This document shows positions 24,848 through 36,079 of a DNA stretch of 64,000 bases, piece after piece; position 1 is the first letter of the stretch, and each line of letters starts with the position of its first letter. The notes under the pieces are model-generated. The model ran no database searches, was not told where the DNA came from, and saw only the letters and a program-made list of their open reading frames with translations. A program made the position numbers and the translations under genes. Source of the stretch: Tridacna crocea (lineage: Eukaryota; Mollusca; Bivalvia; Cardiida; Cardiidae); contig OX031060.1 in the NCBI GenBank assembly GCA_943736015.1, positions 3,740,001-3,804,000 of the forward strand, written 5' to 3'.

Positions 24848-24905
24848 AAGATCGGGCTGGACCTTAATATGCAGTCTGATCTTGACCTCTATGGTCCCCA
24901 TGAAC
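24848..24905. repeat. Small foldback repeat, GCAGTCTGATC family
   Basis: AGATCGGGCTGGACC pairs loosely with GCAGTCTGATCTTGACC. Confidence 0.5.
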
Positions 24906-25267
24906 GTTGTTGGCTGTTAATCCTTTTTGCACTCTTTATCTTTTAATAAAAGATAGAGTAGTATACTGCGCTACAGGAAAGTTTTTACAAAAAATGGCCT
25001 CTCTGTAGTTAACTGTGTTGTAACCTGCAAACTGATTGAAAGCCGTCCTTGATCACATTAACATATCAAAGTTCACTTTTTGAGATATTTTTGCTAAAAC
25101 AGCGAGGTTGATGAACCTGGCAGTGTAAAGGAAAACTTAACTCTTGGATTTATCAAGAAGAATCTCTTACCCAAGCATTCTGAAATCCCCCTCTAATTCT
25201 CATGATTTTCTAAGTGTTGGAAGAAGGCAGTGCCCGATTGCAAAACTTGCTTTACTTTTTCAATCCT

Positions 25268-25352
25268 TAGCTAGGGTAAAATTGCCGATGTAGACCGTTT
25301 ACATGTGCAGTCTGATCATTGGATCTACTTTGTCTGCTTCTTTGCTAGATAT
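25268..25352. repeat. Small foldback repeat, GCAGTCTGATC family
   Basis: GATGTAGACCG...TGTGCAGTCTGATC...GGATCTACTTTGTCTGC. Only the right half is well preserved. Confidence 0.5.
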
Positions 25353-25512
25353 TTTGACAAAACAGCTTTGACACTGCAATATCAGCGTTTATTGTATGGA
25401 AAAAGAATTTATCAATACATTGGTGAAGCAGGCGTGAAGGCAATAACCTATTCAGAATGGGTGATCATTGGCGTAGAGTGAAGATTAGCTATGGAAGAAA
25501 CAGTGTGTCACA

Positions 25513-25741
25513 TTAAGCCATTACCACACAATCCCTACTTTTGACGCCCCTGAGAAAGAAGTCTTTAGAAAACACTGTGGGAAAAGGAGAAAATGCTGAT
25601 AACCAGCATTTTCTCCTTTTCCCACAATGTTTTCTATCCTTCACAAAACAAATTTCAAATTGTCAGTCATGTTTATTTTGTCGTCTGCAAATGCATTCAA
25701 TTTGGATCAGCCTAAAAGTTTGTTGTTTGGTAATGGGTTAA
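25513..25741 (+). mobile_element. Palindromic TTAA MITE, subfamily A
   Basis: TTAAGCCATTACCACACAATC to GGTAATGGGTTAA, both TTAA ends intact. A SINE begins at the next base. Confidence 0.92.
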
Positions 25742-26000
25742 GCCATGCCTTGTAGCTCATTGGTTAGCGTATCTGACTCGTGACCTTGTGGTTTAGATAT
25801 CTAGATTCGGGTAAACTCTCTCACTAAGGATTTTTTGCCGCTCACCTCTAATGCATGTGAGAAAAGTAGTGAATGGCTTGGAAAGAAAATTGTATTGTTA
25901 CTGGTGAGAAAGCCAGGATACATTGGTAATGTTCACTGACTATACTGATATGTCCTAAGCTGTTAAGACAGCTGTAAACTCCAATACAAACAAATAATTT
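25742..26000 (+). mobile_element. tRNA-derived SINE (type I), unoccupied copy
   Basis: Head TGTAGCTCATTGGTTAGCG resembles a tRNA A box and GATTCGGGTAAACTC a B box. Body ends ATATGTCCTAAGCTGTTAAG, then the tail ACTCCAATACAAACAAA. It serves as the empty-site reference for the MITE at 23160. Confidence 0.8.
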
Positions 26001-26234
26001 TCTGTTTTTGCATTTTTCTTTTTTTATATTGAAATTCGGGTGACTTGTAGAAGGTTGTGCAAAGTTTTCCTTTATATTGACAGATCGTCAATTTTTTGTC
26101 CAAGTTTTCATCTTTTCTATTGTCTTACTATACAACACCTGTTAATTTTGTTTGTTCTAAAACCCCACCGGATGTGATAACCTTTTTACAGATTTGCATA
26201 TTTTTGTATATAGATAATGGTAGAGAACAAAAAG

Positions 26235-26275
26235 TGTCCGTTTCAAAGATCGTAGATGAAATGTTGAAACGGACA
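26235..26275. other. Perfect 12-bp stem with 17-base loop
   Basis: TGTCCGTTTCAA at 26235-26246 pairs fully with TTGAAACGGACA at 26264-26275. It is not part of the MITE superfamily. It may be a remnant of another foldback or a structured RNA. No function is implied. Confidence 0.6.
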
Positions 26276-26344
26276 GAAAGATCTGATTATTTCTTTGTTT
26301 CTTTTTATAACATTTATCATGGGTTTTTAATGAATAGATATCGA

Positions 26345-26500
26345 CCATTAACTCATTACTATCTACAAACGACTTTATGCTGTCTCGCAGGAGATAGCAT
26401 TTAGAAGCTTTTTGATAAAAGGAGAAATAACTTGTAATGAGCAATTTCTCCTTTTGCTAAATTGTTTTCACTTGTGCTTATGCCAGTATACTAATCTTTG
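26345..26500. mobile_element. Palindromic MITE relic
   Basis: TTAACTCATTACTATC left end and a B-like hairpin (AAAAGGAGAAATAACTTG / GCAATTTCTCCTTTTG) remain. The right end is not visible. Confidence 0.6.
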
Positions 26501-27085
26501 AGCCATGCGGAATATTTATACTTTACAAGGATGATTTTGAAGTCGTTTGCTGAAAATTTTATTCTAGGAAGTAATCAGTTAATTGGATAGATATATTAAT
26601 ATACTAGTAGAGATATCATAAAGGGGGGATAAATTCTGTCGGTTTGGTTTTTGTGAGTTTTCTCCATCTTTCTCAATGTTTCTGGGATTTATCTCTCTAC
26701 CAGATGAACTGGTAAATAGGTAAATAAAAAAGCTGAAAACAATTACCAACAGAATTTATTTTCCTTTTTAAGTCACATCTATGCAATTAACAGAAGGGTA
26801 TAGATTTTAACATAGTTGTTGTTGTTGTTTTTGTACATGGCTTTTGTCATTTTGGACTCCAGATATTTTTGTGTCCAGTCTTCCAACAGTACCTGTTGAT
26901 ATACTCAAGATTGAGAAAAAGGGAATACTTGTCAGAAATCTGCTACTTTTCCCGAGATGATGACATTTTGATTTTCGATGATGAAAATATGGCATTGTAG
27001 TGACAATGTTTGAATGATTTAGGGAGTGACAGATTTTTTTTTACCATTTGACAAGATTTTTGATTTGTCCAAATTGAAAACAAGT
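26501..27085. other. Unannotated AT-rich stretch
   Basis: No gene recognised. A short GTT triplet run lies at 26816-26829. Confidence 0.4.
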
Positions 27086-27314
27086 TTAATCCTTTACTCC
27101 ATAGATACTCATTTCTACACATTGCTTGTAGGAGCCTTTTAAAAACATTGAGGCAAAAGGTGAAATTGCTCATGATGAGCAATTTCACCTTTTGTCACAA
27201 TGTTTTCTATGCTTTCAAAAGGTGTCATTTACACATAAGAAACAGCTTTATCCTAGCTGTCATTTAGGGTCAATTAGAGATGCCATGGAAATGCCTTATG
27301 GGGTAAAGGGTTAA
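27086..27314 (+). mobile_element. Palindromic TTAA MITE, subfamily C
   Basis: TTAATCCTTTACTCCATAGA to GGGGTAAAGGGTTAA. The hairpin uses GGCAAAAGGTGAAATTGCTC in place of the A/B core. Confidence 0.9.
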
Positions 27315-27657
27315 GATGCCACTGCAAAGTAATGCATGTTATATGAAAAAAGAAAATCTTAAATTGTTGGATATACTGAAAATATTACAAAATCTCGAGA
27401 AAAGTAGGAGAGTTTGAGATAAGTTCCTTACTCGCTTACATGTACAAGTGTATATATAGGAATAACATTTGCTATGCTTTATTGGTCTAACTTGGAATTC
27501 TGTAAGACTTTAGATATAAAATCACATTTGATTATTGAGACAAGAATGAAATTATTCTTGTATCCTTGTAACACTTACAGCACCAAAGAAAGCCAAGAGA
27601 TAACCTTCTATACAGAAATAAGGCCCAAATAGCTAGATTTTCAAGGTTACTCTTGTC

Positions 27658-27884
27658 TTAATCCATTACCGTACAATCCCTACTTTTGACGAACCTGAGG
27701 AAGAAGCCTATAGAAAATATCATGGGAAAAGGAGAAAATGCTGGTAACCAGCATTTTCTCCTTTTCCCACAATGTTTTCTACCTTTCACAAAACAATTCC
27801 AAATTTTCAGTCACTTTTATTTGTTGTATGCAAATGCTTTCAATTTGGACAAACCAAAAATTTTGTTGTTTGGTAATGAGTTGA
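27658..27884 (+). mobile_element. Palindromic TTAA MITE, subfamily A
   Basis: Left TTAA present, right TTAA mutated to TTGA. Hairpin perfect with GGTAACC tip. Confidence 0.9.
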
Positions 27885-27891
27885 GTGTTCA

Positions 27892-27968
27892 GCAAAGTAG
27901 ACAGTGGAGATCAAGGACTAGACTACACATAGTGTGGCCTGATCCTGATCTATGCGGGCTGCAGAGGT
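27892..27968. repeat. Small foldback repeat, GCAGTCTGATC family
   Basis: AAAGTAGACAGTGGAGATCAA on the left and CCTGATCCTGATCTATGCGG on the right, directly after the preceding MITE. Confidence 0.6.
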
Positions 27969-27990
27969 GAATATAGTTGCTAAAGGTGCT

Positions 27991-28208
27991 TTAAATCTTT
28001 ACCACACGAGAAGATTTTAGACTGGTCCAAATTGAAAGCATTTGTAGACAACAAAATGAAGGTGACTGACAAATTGAAATTTGTTCTGGGAAAGGTAGAA
28101 AACGCTGTAGGAAAAGGGGGAAAATGCTGGTTACCTTTTCCCATCCTGTTTTCTAAAGGTTTCTTTCCCAGGGGCATCAAAAGTAGGGATTGTGTGGTAA
28201 TGGGTTAA
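27991..28208 (-). mobile_element. Palindromic TTAA MITE, subfamily A, hairpin partly deleted
   Basis: Both TTAA ends present. The right half of the hairpin has lost its AGCATTTTCTCC portion (GGTTACCTTTTCCC). Confidence 0.9.
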
Positions 28209-28762
28209 GGTTTAATGTGTTATTTTCATACAGTAATTTTTTTTTTCTAAAAATGTAAATTAAAAAAAAAAGAGAGAAAATTTCACCCAAAACTAGAAAA
28301 CAAGAAGGGAGTTGTAGAAATTTTATATTTGAACAATTTCTCCAAGTGCCACAATGTTTTTGATAAGGCCTGTGCTAAAGTGCTTTAGTATAAAGAGATA
28401 TTGAAAATGAACAAGAAGGTTTTTGACAGTCTGTTTTTCTGTCTGTATTTTAATTATGAATGAAAAAAGTGGGCAATATTGTTAATACTCTGGTACTTAG
28501 ATTTAGTGCATAATTTTGGTAAAAGAGTGTGGACATTGCTTATTGCTTCATATTAACTAGAATCTTCATCATTCTTAATGTATTAATATTTCTAATATGT
28601 TCAGTTGCATTAACCTTATCCAGAAATATTAACTATGCAGGGTCATGGGGTAGAATGGTCCTTGAATATGCAGGAAATGTTTTAATACCAAAAATCGTTT
28701 GACCCATGCCGGCTTGCGTGGACTGCATAGGCTGGCATGGGCTGATAGGTTTTGTATTTGCA

Positions 28763-28991
28763 TTAACCCTTTACTGCATAGATACTCATTTCTATGCATT
28801 GCTTGCAGGAGCCCTTGGAAAACATTGTGCCAAAAGGTGAAATTGCTCGTGACGAGCAATTTCACCTTTTGTCGCAATGTTTTCCATGCTATCAAAAAGT
28901 GTTGTATACATATAAGAAACGGCATCATCCTTGCTGTTATTTAGGATCAATTTGAGATACAATATAAATGCCTTATGGGGTAAAGGGTTGA
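28763..28991 (+). mobile_element. Palindromic MITE, subfamily C
   Basis: TTAACCCTTTACTGCATAGA to GGGGTAAAGGGTTGA. Perfect hairpin tip GCTCGTGACGAGC. Confidence 0.9.
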
Positions 28992-29351
28992 ATCCCCTTG
29001 TCACACAGCAAGACTCAATGATTTAAGTCATATTTCTAAAATAAAAATATCTGCAGAGATTATTAATTGCTCTAGGGGGTTAAGATGTTCTGTTACTGTA
29101 ACTAGAATTTACTTATCTATGGGTTATTTTTTAACCAGGTTTATGCAAGAATGTCAGTATTTACTGTGTTATGTATACTATTGTTATCTTTATGCCTTTT
29201 TAGATTTTTTTCTTGTAGGAAGGAGCATACATGTATGGAACTGACCATAAAAAAATAGGATGAAAATAACACTGTAAATGATTTTGAAGGTTTTATTTGA
29301 GAAAAGAAATTCAAAAACAAAGTTAACTCAATACCCTCAGCAAACAAAATA

Positions 29352-29439
29352 GTGAGCAATGCTCTGTGAAAAAGGGACATGATGCCCTTGCAGAATGTAT
29401 CAACCCAGATCAGCTTGTGCAGTCCCTGCAGGCAGACCT
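29352..29439 (+). repeat. Half of a GCTCTGTGAAAAGGG repeat
   Basis: GCTCTGTGAAAAAGGGACA and CAGATCAGCTTGTGCAGTC match the repeat at 56950. It ends where the next foldback begins. Confidence 0.6.
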
Positions 29440-29636
29440 GGGCCCGTATCCACCAGCCATTCTTAAGAACGTTCTTGGTCTTATTCTCCAGAATTTTCTA
29501 CATTTGTAAGTGACTAAGCTTCTTATTGGCTAAACCATTCGGTTTATCCAATTAGAAGCTGTGTTACTTACAAAGTTGAAAAACCTTGAAGAATAGGACT
29601 AAGAATATTCTCAAAAATGGTTGGTGAATACAGGCC
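29440..29636. mobile_element. Foldback MITE, GGGCCCGTATTCACC family
   Basis: GGGCCCGTATCCACCAGCC left and GGTTGGTGAATACAGGCCC right, palindromic throughout. It appears to have inserted into the repeat that ends at 29439. Confidence 0.85.
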
Positions 29637-29930
29637 CTGGGCCCAAACTGATTGCCATTGGTCAGTTTTCTGCATTACCAGAGGACAACTCTACCACATG
29701 ATTCAGTCGGTTATCAGAAAAAGTGGATGATGTTGATCTACAATGAAGCAACAAGTTGCTTGTGGTACAATTCATCAAGGAGATTCATCAAACCCCCTCT
29801 TGCTAGAGCATGGGTCATCAGTTTTTGTCTTGCAGCAGTACCCTTATGGAACACTATGACAAAAAAGGGAAAATTATATGTGATGAGTAATATCACTTTT
29901 TATTGCTAGAGTTTCACAAATAACGCTATG

Positions 29931-30160
29931 TTAACCCTTTACCTGATATGCCAATTTCAGGCTCTTCCATTTCAGCAGCAAATAAAGATATGATGTCAAA
30001 AATATGGATAAATGAGGATACAAATACCTGATTGAATGGAAAACATTGTGGGAAAAGGAGAAATTGCTCATTACGAGCAATTTCTCCTTTTCCCACAATG
30101 TTTTCAAAAGCTGTCTGTTGTTGATACGCCAAAATGAGTATCTATGGAGTAAAGGGTTAA
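29931..30160. mobile_element. Palindromic TTAA MITE, subfamily D
   Basis: TTAACCCTTTACCTGATATG to GGAGTAAAGGGTTAA. It combines a B-type hairpin (CTCATTACGAG) with a right end like subfamily C (GAGTATCTATGGAGTAAAGG). The shifted, decayed hairpin at 29840-29900 is a separate relic. Confidence 0.9.
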
Positions 30161-30843
30161 CACCAGCAAATCATGTTGATTATTTGTAATTTTGGACAAC
30201 ATCTTTCAAGTCATCTGCAAGTCGTCTGCCGCAGTTTTGTTTCCTGGAGGTATTGAGTTATTTTGATGAAGGGAAGTGATCTAGTTAAGTAGGTGAGGAT
30301 TTTGTTTTTCTGAAACCATTATCAAGTCTGTAAAATGAATGTTATGGGTACTTCTTTGAATTCTCTTGTAGAGCCAATCCAATGAGTACCTACAAAATTG
30401 GTTTTTGTTAAGTAGTTAAGAATTATTTTCCTCCTTTATCTTGAATATCATACAAGCAACATACCTCTAACTCCGATAGTCTGTTGACTCACAGTAGTAC
30501 TTATAATTACTTACTGATGAACCACAATTAACTGCTGAACAAATTCACCTAACTAACCCTTGGAAACTAAGTATTATTTAACCTGCTGCTACACAGGCTA
30601 TTTTTTGACTGACCCAAAAGGAAAACCTGAAGCAAAAAGGATGTTTATGTAAATAAAAAAATATTTGTAAAAAGTATGGTTGTGCAAAGGACAAAAAAAA
30701 TATTGGAAACAATAATAATTATGTGGTTGTGCATAGGAAAGAAAAAGTTACTATTTTGTGGCATTTCTGTCAGACTTTTTCATGTAGGTGTGGTTTTGGA
30801 AAGCATTGTGGTGAAAGGACATGTTTCCCCATATTTTGAATGT
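30161..30843. other. Unannotated stretch
   Basis: No gene recognised. A hairpin-arm relic (GGAAAGCATTGTGGTGAAAGG) lies near 30797. Confidence 0.4.
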
Positions 30844-30918
30844 TTAACCTTTCATTAAACAATCCTATTTTTACAACTCTGTGGAAGAAGGAGCAGTTTC
30901 ATTATACAAAGATGTTTT
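30844..30918 (+). mobile_element. Left end of a palindromic MITE, cut off by the next element
   Basis: TTAACCTTTCATTAAACAATC and the following arm stop where AGCTCACCTGTGC begins. Confidence 0.65.
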
Positions 30919-32290
30919 TTAGCTCACCTGTGCATGAAGTGATCAAGGTTAGCTTTAGTGATTGTGCTGCATCTGTCATCCATTGTGCATTTTCTGTCGT
31001 GCATCATACATCATCAACTTTTACCATGTGTGCACTCTAGAGGCCACATTTTTGGTTGGATACTCGTGAAACATGGTCATAATCTTTGTCTGGATGATAT
31101 CTTGGATAAGTTCAAAAAGGGTCATTTTAGGTCAAAAGCTAGGTCACTAGGTCATATCTTGGATAAACCTTGTGTATACTCTAGAGGTACCATTTTCACT
31201 TCAAAACCCCTGAAAGTTGGTCAGAATGTTTTTCTTGATGATTTCTCAAAAGGGTTTGAAAATGAGTCATATCCAGTCAAAACTCGTCACTAGGTCAGAT
31301 CTTAGTAAAACCTTGTGCATGTTGTAGGAGCTATATTTTATGTCCAAAACTCATGAAAGTTGGTCGGAGTATTTGTCTTGATGATACCTTGGACAGTTTT
31401 GGAAATTTGTTTAGTCGGGTCAAAAAGTAGGTCATCTCATCAAAACTTGGAATAAGCTTGTATGCGCTGTAGAGGCCACATTTTCTGTCCTAAAATGTTG
31501 AAAATTGGTCAAAATGTTTGCCTGGATAATACCTTGCACAAGTTTGAAAGTGGGTCAATAATTAGGTCACTAGGTCAAATCTTAGGAAAATCTTGTGTAT
31601 TCTGTAGAAGCCACATTTTTTGTCAGAAGTTCTTGAAAGTTGTCAGAATAATTGCATTGATGATACCTCAGACGATTTTGAAAATGGGTCATGTTGGGTT
31701 GAAAACTAGGTCACTTAGTTAAATCTTAGCCAAAAAAAAATTTGTTTATGCTCTAGAGGCCACATTTTCAGTCCAAAAATCTTGAAAATAGGTCAAAATG
31801 TTTGTCTTGATCATACTTTGCTATGGTTTGAAAGTGGGTAGTTTCCAGTCAAAACTAGGTCATTAGGTCACCTTTTATAGAAACCTTGTGTACGCTGTAA
31901 AGGTCACATTTTCAGTCCAAAACTCCTGAAAATTGTGAGAAAGTTTGTTTTGATAATATCTCGGATGAGTTAAAACATGAGCCAGCTCATATCTAAAACT
32001 AGGTTACTTAGCCAAATCATTGAAAACCTTGTGTACTTTCTGAAAGACACATTTATAGTGCGATTTTTATGAAATTTGGTCAGAATCTTTGCTTTGATGA
32101 TTTCTTGGACCAGTTTCCAAGTGGGTAATTTCAGGTCAATAACTAGGTCACTGAGTCAAACCTTGGATAGCAACCTTTTTCAGCCAAATACTCATGAAAA
32201 TCTTAGTATAATATTTGTCACAAAACCTCAAAAAAGATTGAAAATTTGTCATGTTTGATCAAAAGACTTAGGTGAACGACTTCTCTTGTT
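30919..32290 (+). mobile_element. Helentron-like non-autonomous element with ~143-bp tandem array
   Basis: Opens AGCTCACCTGTGCATG and closes with the inverted phrase TTAGGTGAACG, then TCTCTTGTT. The interior is about eight diverged units of 136-149 bp, each with a CTCTAGAGGCCACATTTT phrase, TTGAAAGTTGGTCA and AGGTCACTAGGTCA. Short subterminal inverted repeats around tandem arrays fit Helentron-associated elements, but no protein-coding part is present and class assignment is inference. Confidence 0.7.
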
Positions 32291-32451
32291 CTTTTCCCCA
32301 AGCCAAGCATCATAGAATTCCAGCCAGAGCCAAATTTCAAAACCACAAATTTTGGACTAATCAAATATATAAACACATGCAGATGGCAAGTGATGATGGT
32401 AACCAGCTCTTTCTTTAGGGTAGTTAAACCTTGGATTGTTTGGGAAAGGGC
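32291..32451. mobile_element. Palindromic MITE relic
   Basis: CTTTTCCCCAAGCC abuts the preceding element. Arm sequence (CAAATTTTGGACTAATC, GCAGATGGCAA) and the end GGATTGTTTGGGAAAGGG are present. It may include the second half of the copy broken at 30918. Confidence 0.5.
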
Positions 32452-32949
32452 TATGCTTTTCAATCCAGGAAAAGTATGAATAAGTAAATCCTTGCATGGT
32501 ATGACAGAAAAAAATGTTGATAGCGTCATAAAATCACATTCAAACAAATTTTTACCAACTCTGTTTTCCATAAAATCAGTCATAAGAATTATCACTTTCC
32601 CCGAAAATGTTTCATGGTTGTGAAATTTTAGATAGTTGTTAGCTGTATATCTGAAAATAGCCTGTTGTGGTAATGAAATTTACAAATGCTCATAGTGATA
32701 CGAATACTGATGTTATTAACGAATACTCACCGAGTGCCTTAATTATTAACAAATTTATCACGGCAGTGAGAAGGGATGGGTACCATTTTATAGCTACTTG
32801 ATAGTAGATTTTGGTTAAAAGAATTGGAACAGATTTTGCATTTGGTAAGGTAGTATCAATCTATCCTTTATCATTGAGATACTGGATAACAAAGATCCAT
32901 AGTTCTAATGAAAGCTCCATGTTCTTTTGCATTGGGCATGCTCTTATGG

Positions 32950-33243
32950 GATCTGGCCAAGCACGATAGCTCATGTGGTAGGGTAGAGGGCTAGCAATAA
33001 GGCCAGTGGTTTCAAGTTTGAGTTTAGAGCCAAACATTGTCCAGGTTGAGTGATTGTTACTGTAACAGTAGTCATTCTCTCTACTGAACATCGATTTCAA
33101 GATTGTTCTGTTGGAAATCAGCCAGTGCCTTTGTAAGTGAACTAATAATAGAAATCAATGAAGGCATAGATAGGTGCATCAGCCTTAGCTATATGACAGG
33201 TAGTATTGGTTGAAATGGTTTTACAGACCAAACAAACAAAACA
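32950..33243 (+). mobile_element. tRNA-derived SINE (type III)
   Basis: Head CACGATAGCTCATGTGGTAG resembles an A box. The 3' part (GATAGGTGCATCAGCC, CTATATGAC) is related to the type II SINE tail, and it ends in a (CAAA)n tract. Confidence 0.7.
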
Positions 33244-33285
33244 GAAGTAGGGACAGTCAAGCTTACAATATTGAAATTGCAACTT

Positions 33286-33511
33286 TTAACCCTTTCCCAA
33301 ACGACAAATTTTGGACTCTCCCAAACTGAAAGAGTTTGCAGACGACAAATTTAGATTTGGAGAAAATAGTAGAAAATTCTCGGAAATGGTAGAAAACACG
33401 TGGGAAAAGGAGAAATTGCTTGTTACGAGCAATTTCTCCTTTTCCCACAGTGTTTTCAAAGACTTTAACTGCAGACACATAAAAACCAGGGCTTGTTTGG
33501 GAAAGAGTTAA
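33286..33511 (-). mobile_element. Palindromic TTAA MITE, subfamily B
   Basis: TTAACCCTTTCCCAAACGAC to GGGAAAGAGTTAA. Hairpin tip CTTGTTACGAG. Very close to the copies at 2071, 43470 and 63252. Confidence 0.92.
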
Positions 33512-33721
33512 TGGTATGCATAACATTTCAAACATGTCAAAATTGAAAGCTTTCCCAGAAGACATTTTGTTACCAGTGTAATGAGATTTTTGTCCAGAAG
33601 GACAGAAAATTGTGCATGGAAAAGTAGAAAGTACTGGTTTCCAGCAATGTATCCTTTTCCCTCAATGTTTTCTAAAACCTGTGATGGTCTTTTAAACTGA
33701 GTACTGTTTGGTAAAGGGGTC
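33512..33721 (-). mobile_element. Palindromic MITE relic
   Basis: Arm AATTGAAAGCTTTCCCAGAA and right end CTGTTTGGTAAAGGGGTCA. Hairpin mutated. Confidence 0.6.
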
Positions 33722-34039
33722 AACACATGAGGTAAATTATTGTCAAAGCCTCTTTGTTAGTGCATAAGGCTACCCAACCCTTCTTGCTGCATTAAAATGG
33801 TTGCATGTAGTGCGTGTGACATAAATGCCATTTTATTATCATGTTGGTTTTTTTTTTTCAAATAGATGCATTTTCATGTGTTTCTATTCGCCAAAACAGT
33901 CTCTCATATTATCCCATATAATCTTTCTTTTCATCTCCGGGTATTGAAAATTTAATCTGGAATGCTGTCTAAACCCAGCAGGCACTTTAAAAATAGAAGT
34001 GAGACTAATAAGAGTAGGTTGGGATACATTTTATGCAAA

Positions 34040-34125
34040 ATGTCTGAGCAAAGTGGGCAGTTTAGATCAAAGATGGGAACTGCACATTTTGTGCAGTCTG
34101 ATCTTGATCTACACTGGCCAAAATA
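34040..34125. repeat. Small foldback repeat, GCAGTCTGATC family, well kept
   Basis: GTGGGCAGTTTAGATCAAAGA...CTGCACA and TGTGCAGTCTGATCTTGATC...ACTGGCC form a clear palindrome. Confidence 0.75.
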
Positions 34126-34146
34126 GTAACTATAGATCCAGGAACA

Positions 34147-34376
34147 TTAACTCTTTACCACACGAGAAAATTTTAGACTGGTCCAAATTGAGAGCATTTG
34201 TAGAAGACAAAATAAAGGTGACTAAAAAATAGAAATTTGTTCTGGGAAGGGTAGAAAACACTGTGGGAAAAGGAGAAAATGCTGGTTACCAGCATTTTCT
34301 CCTTTACCCCATAGTGTTTTCAAAAGGCTTCTTTCTTAGGGGTGTCAAAAGTAGGGACTGTGTGATAATGGATAAG
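34147..34376 (-). mobile_element. Palindromic MITE, subfamily A
   Basis: TTAACTCTTTACCACACGAG left end. Right end mutated (GATAATGGATAAG). Hairpin good. Confidence 0.88.
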
Positions 34377-34914
34377 GGTTTACCCTGGTATTGTTCCTTA
34401 ACTTGAGTGCACTTTATATTGGAAAACAAGTCAAAATATTGCAATGACAAGTTTCTCCTTCTCTTGCTCTGATATCTTGGACGGAGTAGAAAACATTGTG
34501 ACAGAAGAAGAAGCTTATTTAGAGTGCTTTTTACACATTTCTGAAGCATGACTTTAAGATTAGAAGTCATCGGCAAAAAAAATATATTGGAGGAAACTTT
34601 ATAAAATATGATATACCTAGGTTTGGCTTGATTTTCGGAAATTGTTATGGGATATGAGACGGGAAGAATTCTACATGAAAATCAACATGTGATGTAATGC
34701 AATGATTATTTTCTTAAAAATTTTTTGTATAGTTTTTTGGTATACAGGGCTTTTTGAAAAAGAACATCTTTTGTGTCAAATGGGTCAAATTGATGAGCTT
34801 GTTTGCCTTATATGCCAGTCTGTCGGGAGTTGTTTGAGAATTGAACACGAACAATTGGGTCATTGTGAACCCAACCTTACAATGTCTGGTCTGCTATATG
34901 GATATCTATGATCA

Positions 34915-35104
34915 GGGCCCGTATTCACCAACCATTCTTATGAACGTTCTTTGTCTTATTCCCCAGTATTTTCTACATTTGTAAGTAACACAACTTCTGA
35001 TTGGCTAAACCGGATTCTGATTGGCTTGGATGGTTTAGCCAATCAGAAGTTGGGTTACTTAAAAATTTAGAAAACCTTGGAGAATAAGACAAAGAATATT
35101 CTCC
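34915..35104. mobile_element. Foldback MITE, GGGCCCGTATTCACC family, right end lost
   Basis: Left half complete. The centre carries an extra CGGATTCTGATTGGCTTGG. The last ~20 bases of the right arm are missing. Confidence 0.8.
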
Positions 35105-35112
35105 AGGCCCAG

Positions 35113-35342
35113 GTAACTCTACCAGGTGACAAAATTTTAAACTGGTCCTAATTGAAAGCATTTGGATTTGAAAAAAAAAATTAGTGTTGCTTAAATAATT
35201 GGATTTGTCTTGGAAAGAGTTAGAAAACATAGTGGGAAAGGGAGAAAATGTCATTTACCAACAATTTCAACTTTTTGTATGATGTTCTGTAGCCATCTGC
35301 CTCAGGAAAGTGTAAACATGGAATTAGTTGGTAAAGGATTAA
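35113..35342 (-). mobile_element. Palindromic MITE, subfamily A, degenerate
   Basis: GGTAACTCTACCAGGTGAC to GGTAAAGGATTAA. Hairpin disrupted on the right (ATTTACCAACAATTTC). Confidence 0.7.
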
Positions 35343-35407
35343 TTTTCACAAGACAACTCTTGATTTCATGACCTGAAAAAAGAAAGTTTTACATTTCTTT
35401 AAAAAAA

Positions 35408-35495
35408 AGTCCCGGGTTTTCACGTCTGTGAAAGAAGCCTTTGGAAAACATTGTTGGAAAAGGGGAAAACGCTGGTAACTATGCATTCCCTTTGA
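35408..35495 (+). mobile_element. Palindromic MITE fragment
   Basis: From AAGAAGCCTTTGGAAAACAT to the hairpin tip GGTAACTATGCATTCC, then lost. Directly after it lies a fragment of the GCAGTCTGATC family (35503-35555). Confidence 0.6.
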
Positions 35496-36079
35496 ATTTT
35501 GATCTTGATCTAGACTGGCAATGATCTTGACCTACATTGTCCACAGGAGCAGCTGCATTGGGGCTAGACACTGTTAAGGTGACTTAGATCTCTGTCTCGT
35601 CACGTGCTTCCAACCTGTTTGACACAGATTTGGTTTTAGAGTGTTTAGTTTATATTAGTTTCTTACTCATCTTTATATGCAATAAAGAGTTTTTCATTCT
35701 AATCCATTAGTAGTGTACTTTCTTACTAACATTAAGTTTTGATGCTGAGTAACAGAGTAACATGTTTCATGATGCACGAAACCAACTACATGTGTACATA
35801 TCTGGGATTATATATATACATCAGTATTGAGCGAAATGCCAAATGCTTTTGGTAGAAATCCGTTTATTTTGATTATTTCTTATGGAATGGTTTTTGGTAG
35901 ACCTTGAGGGATAGAAATTGACAAAGAGTTTATTTGTCAACTCTTATACCAAACAAAGAAGAAGACTTTTGAAAACATAGTGGAAAAAAAGTTGAAGTAG
36001 CTGAAAAATGCCCTCCTTCCCTTCTTCTATACTTTCATAAACAAATCCAACTAAGTGTATGAACCTAATTTTAGGCCTA

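Noticed and set aside
25742-25830. Possible tRNA gene (A and B box-like sequence)
   Set aside because: No acceptor stem or anticodon arm can be folded. The sequence continues into a SINE body shared with three other copies.
26096-26404. 102-codon open frame
   Set aside because: Most codons are AT-driven, it overlaps an open frame on the other strand, and its end lies in a MITE relic.
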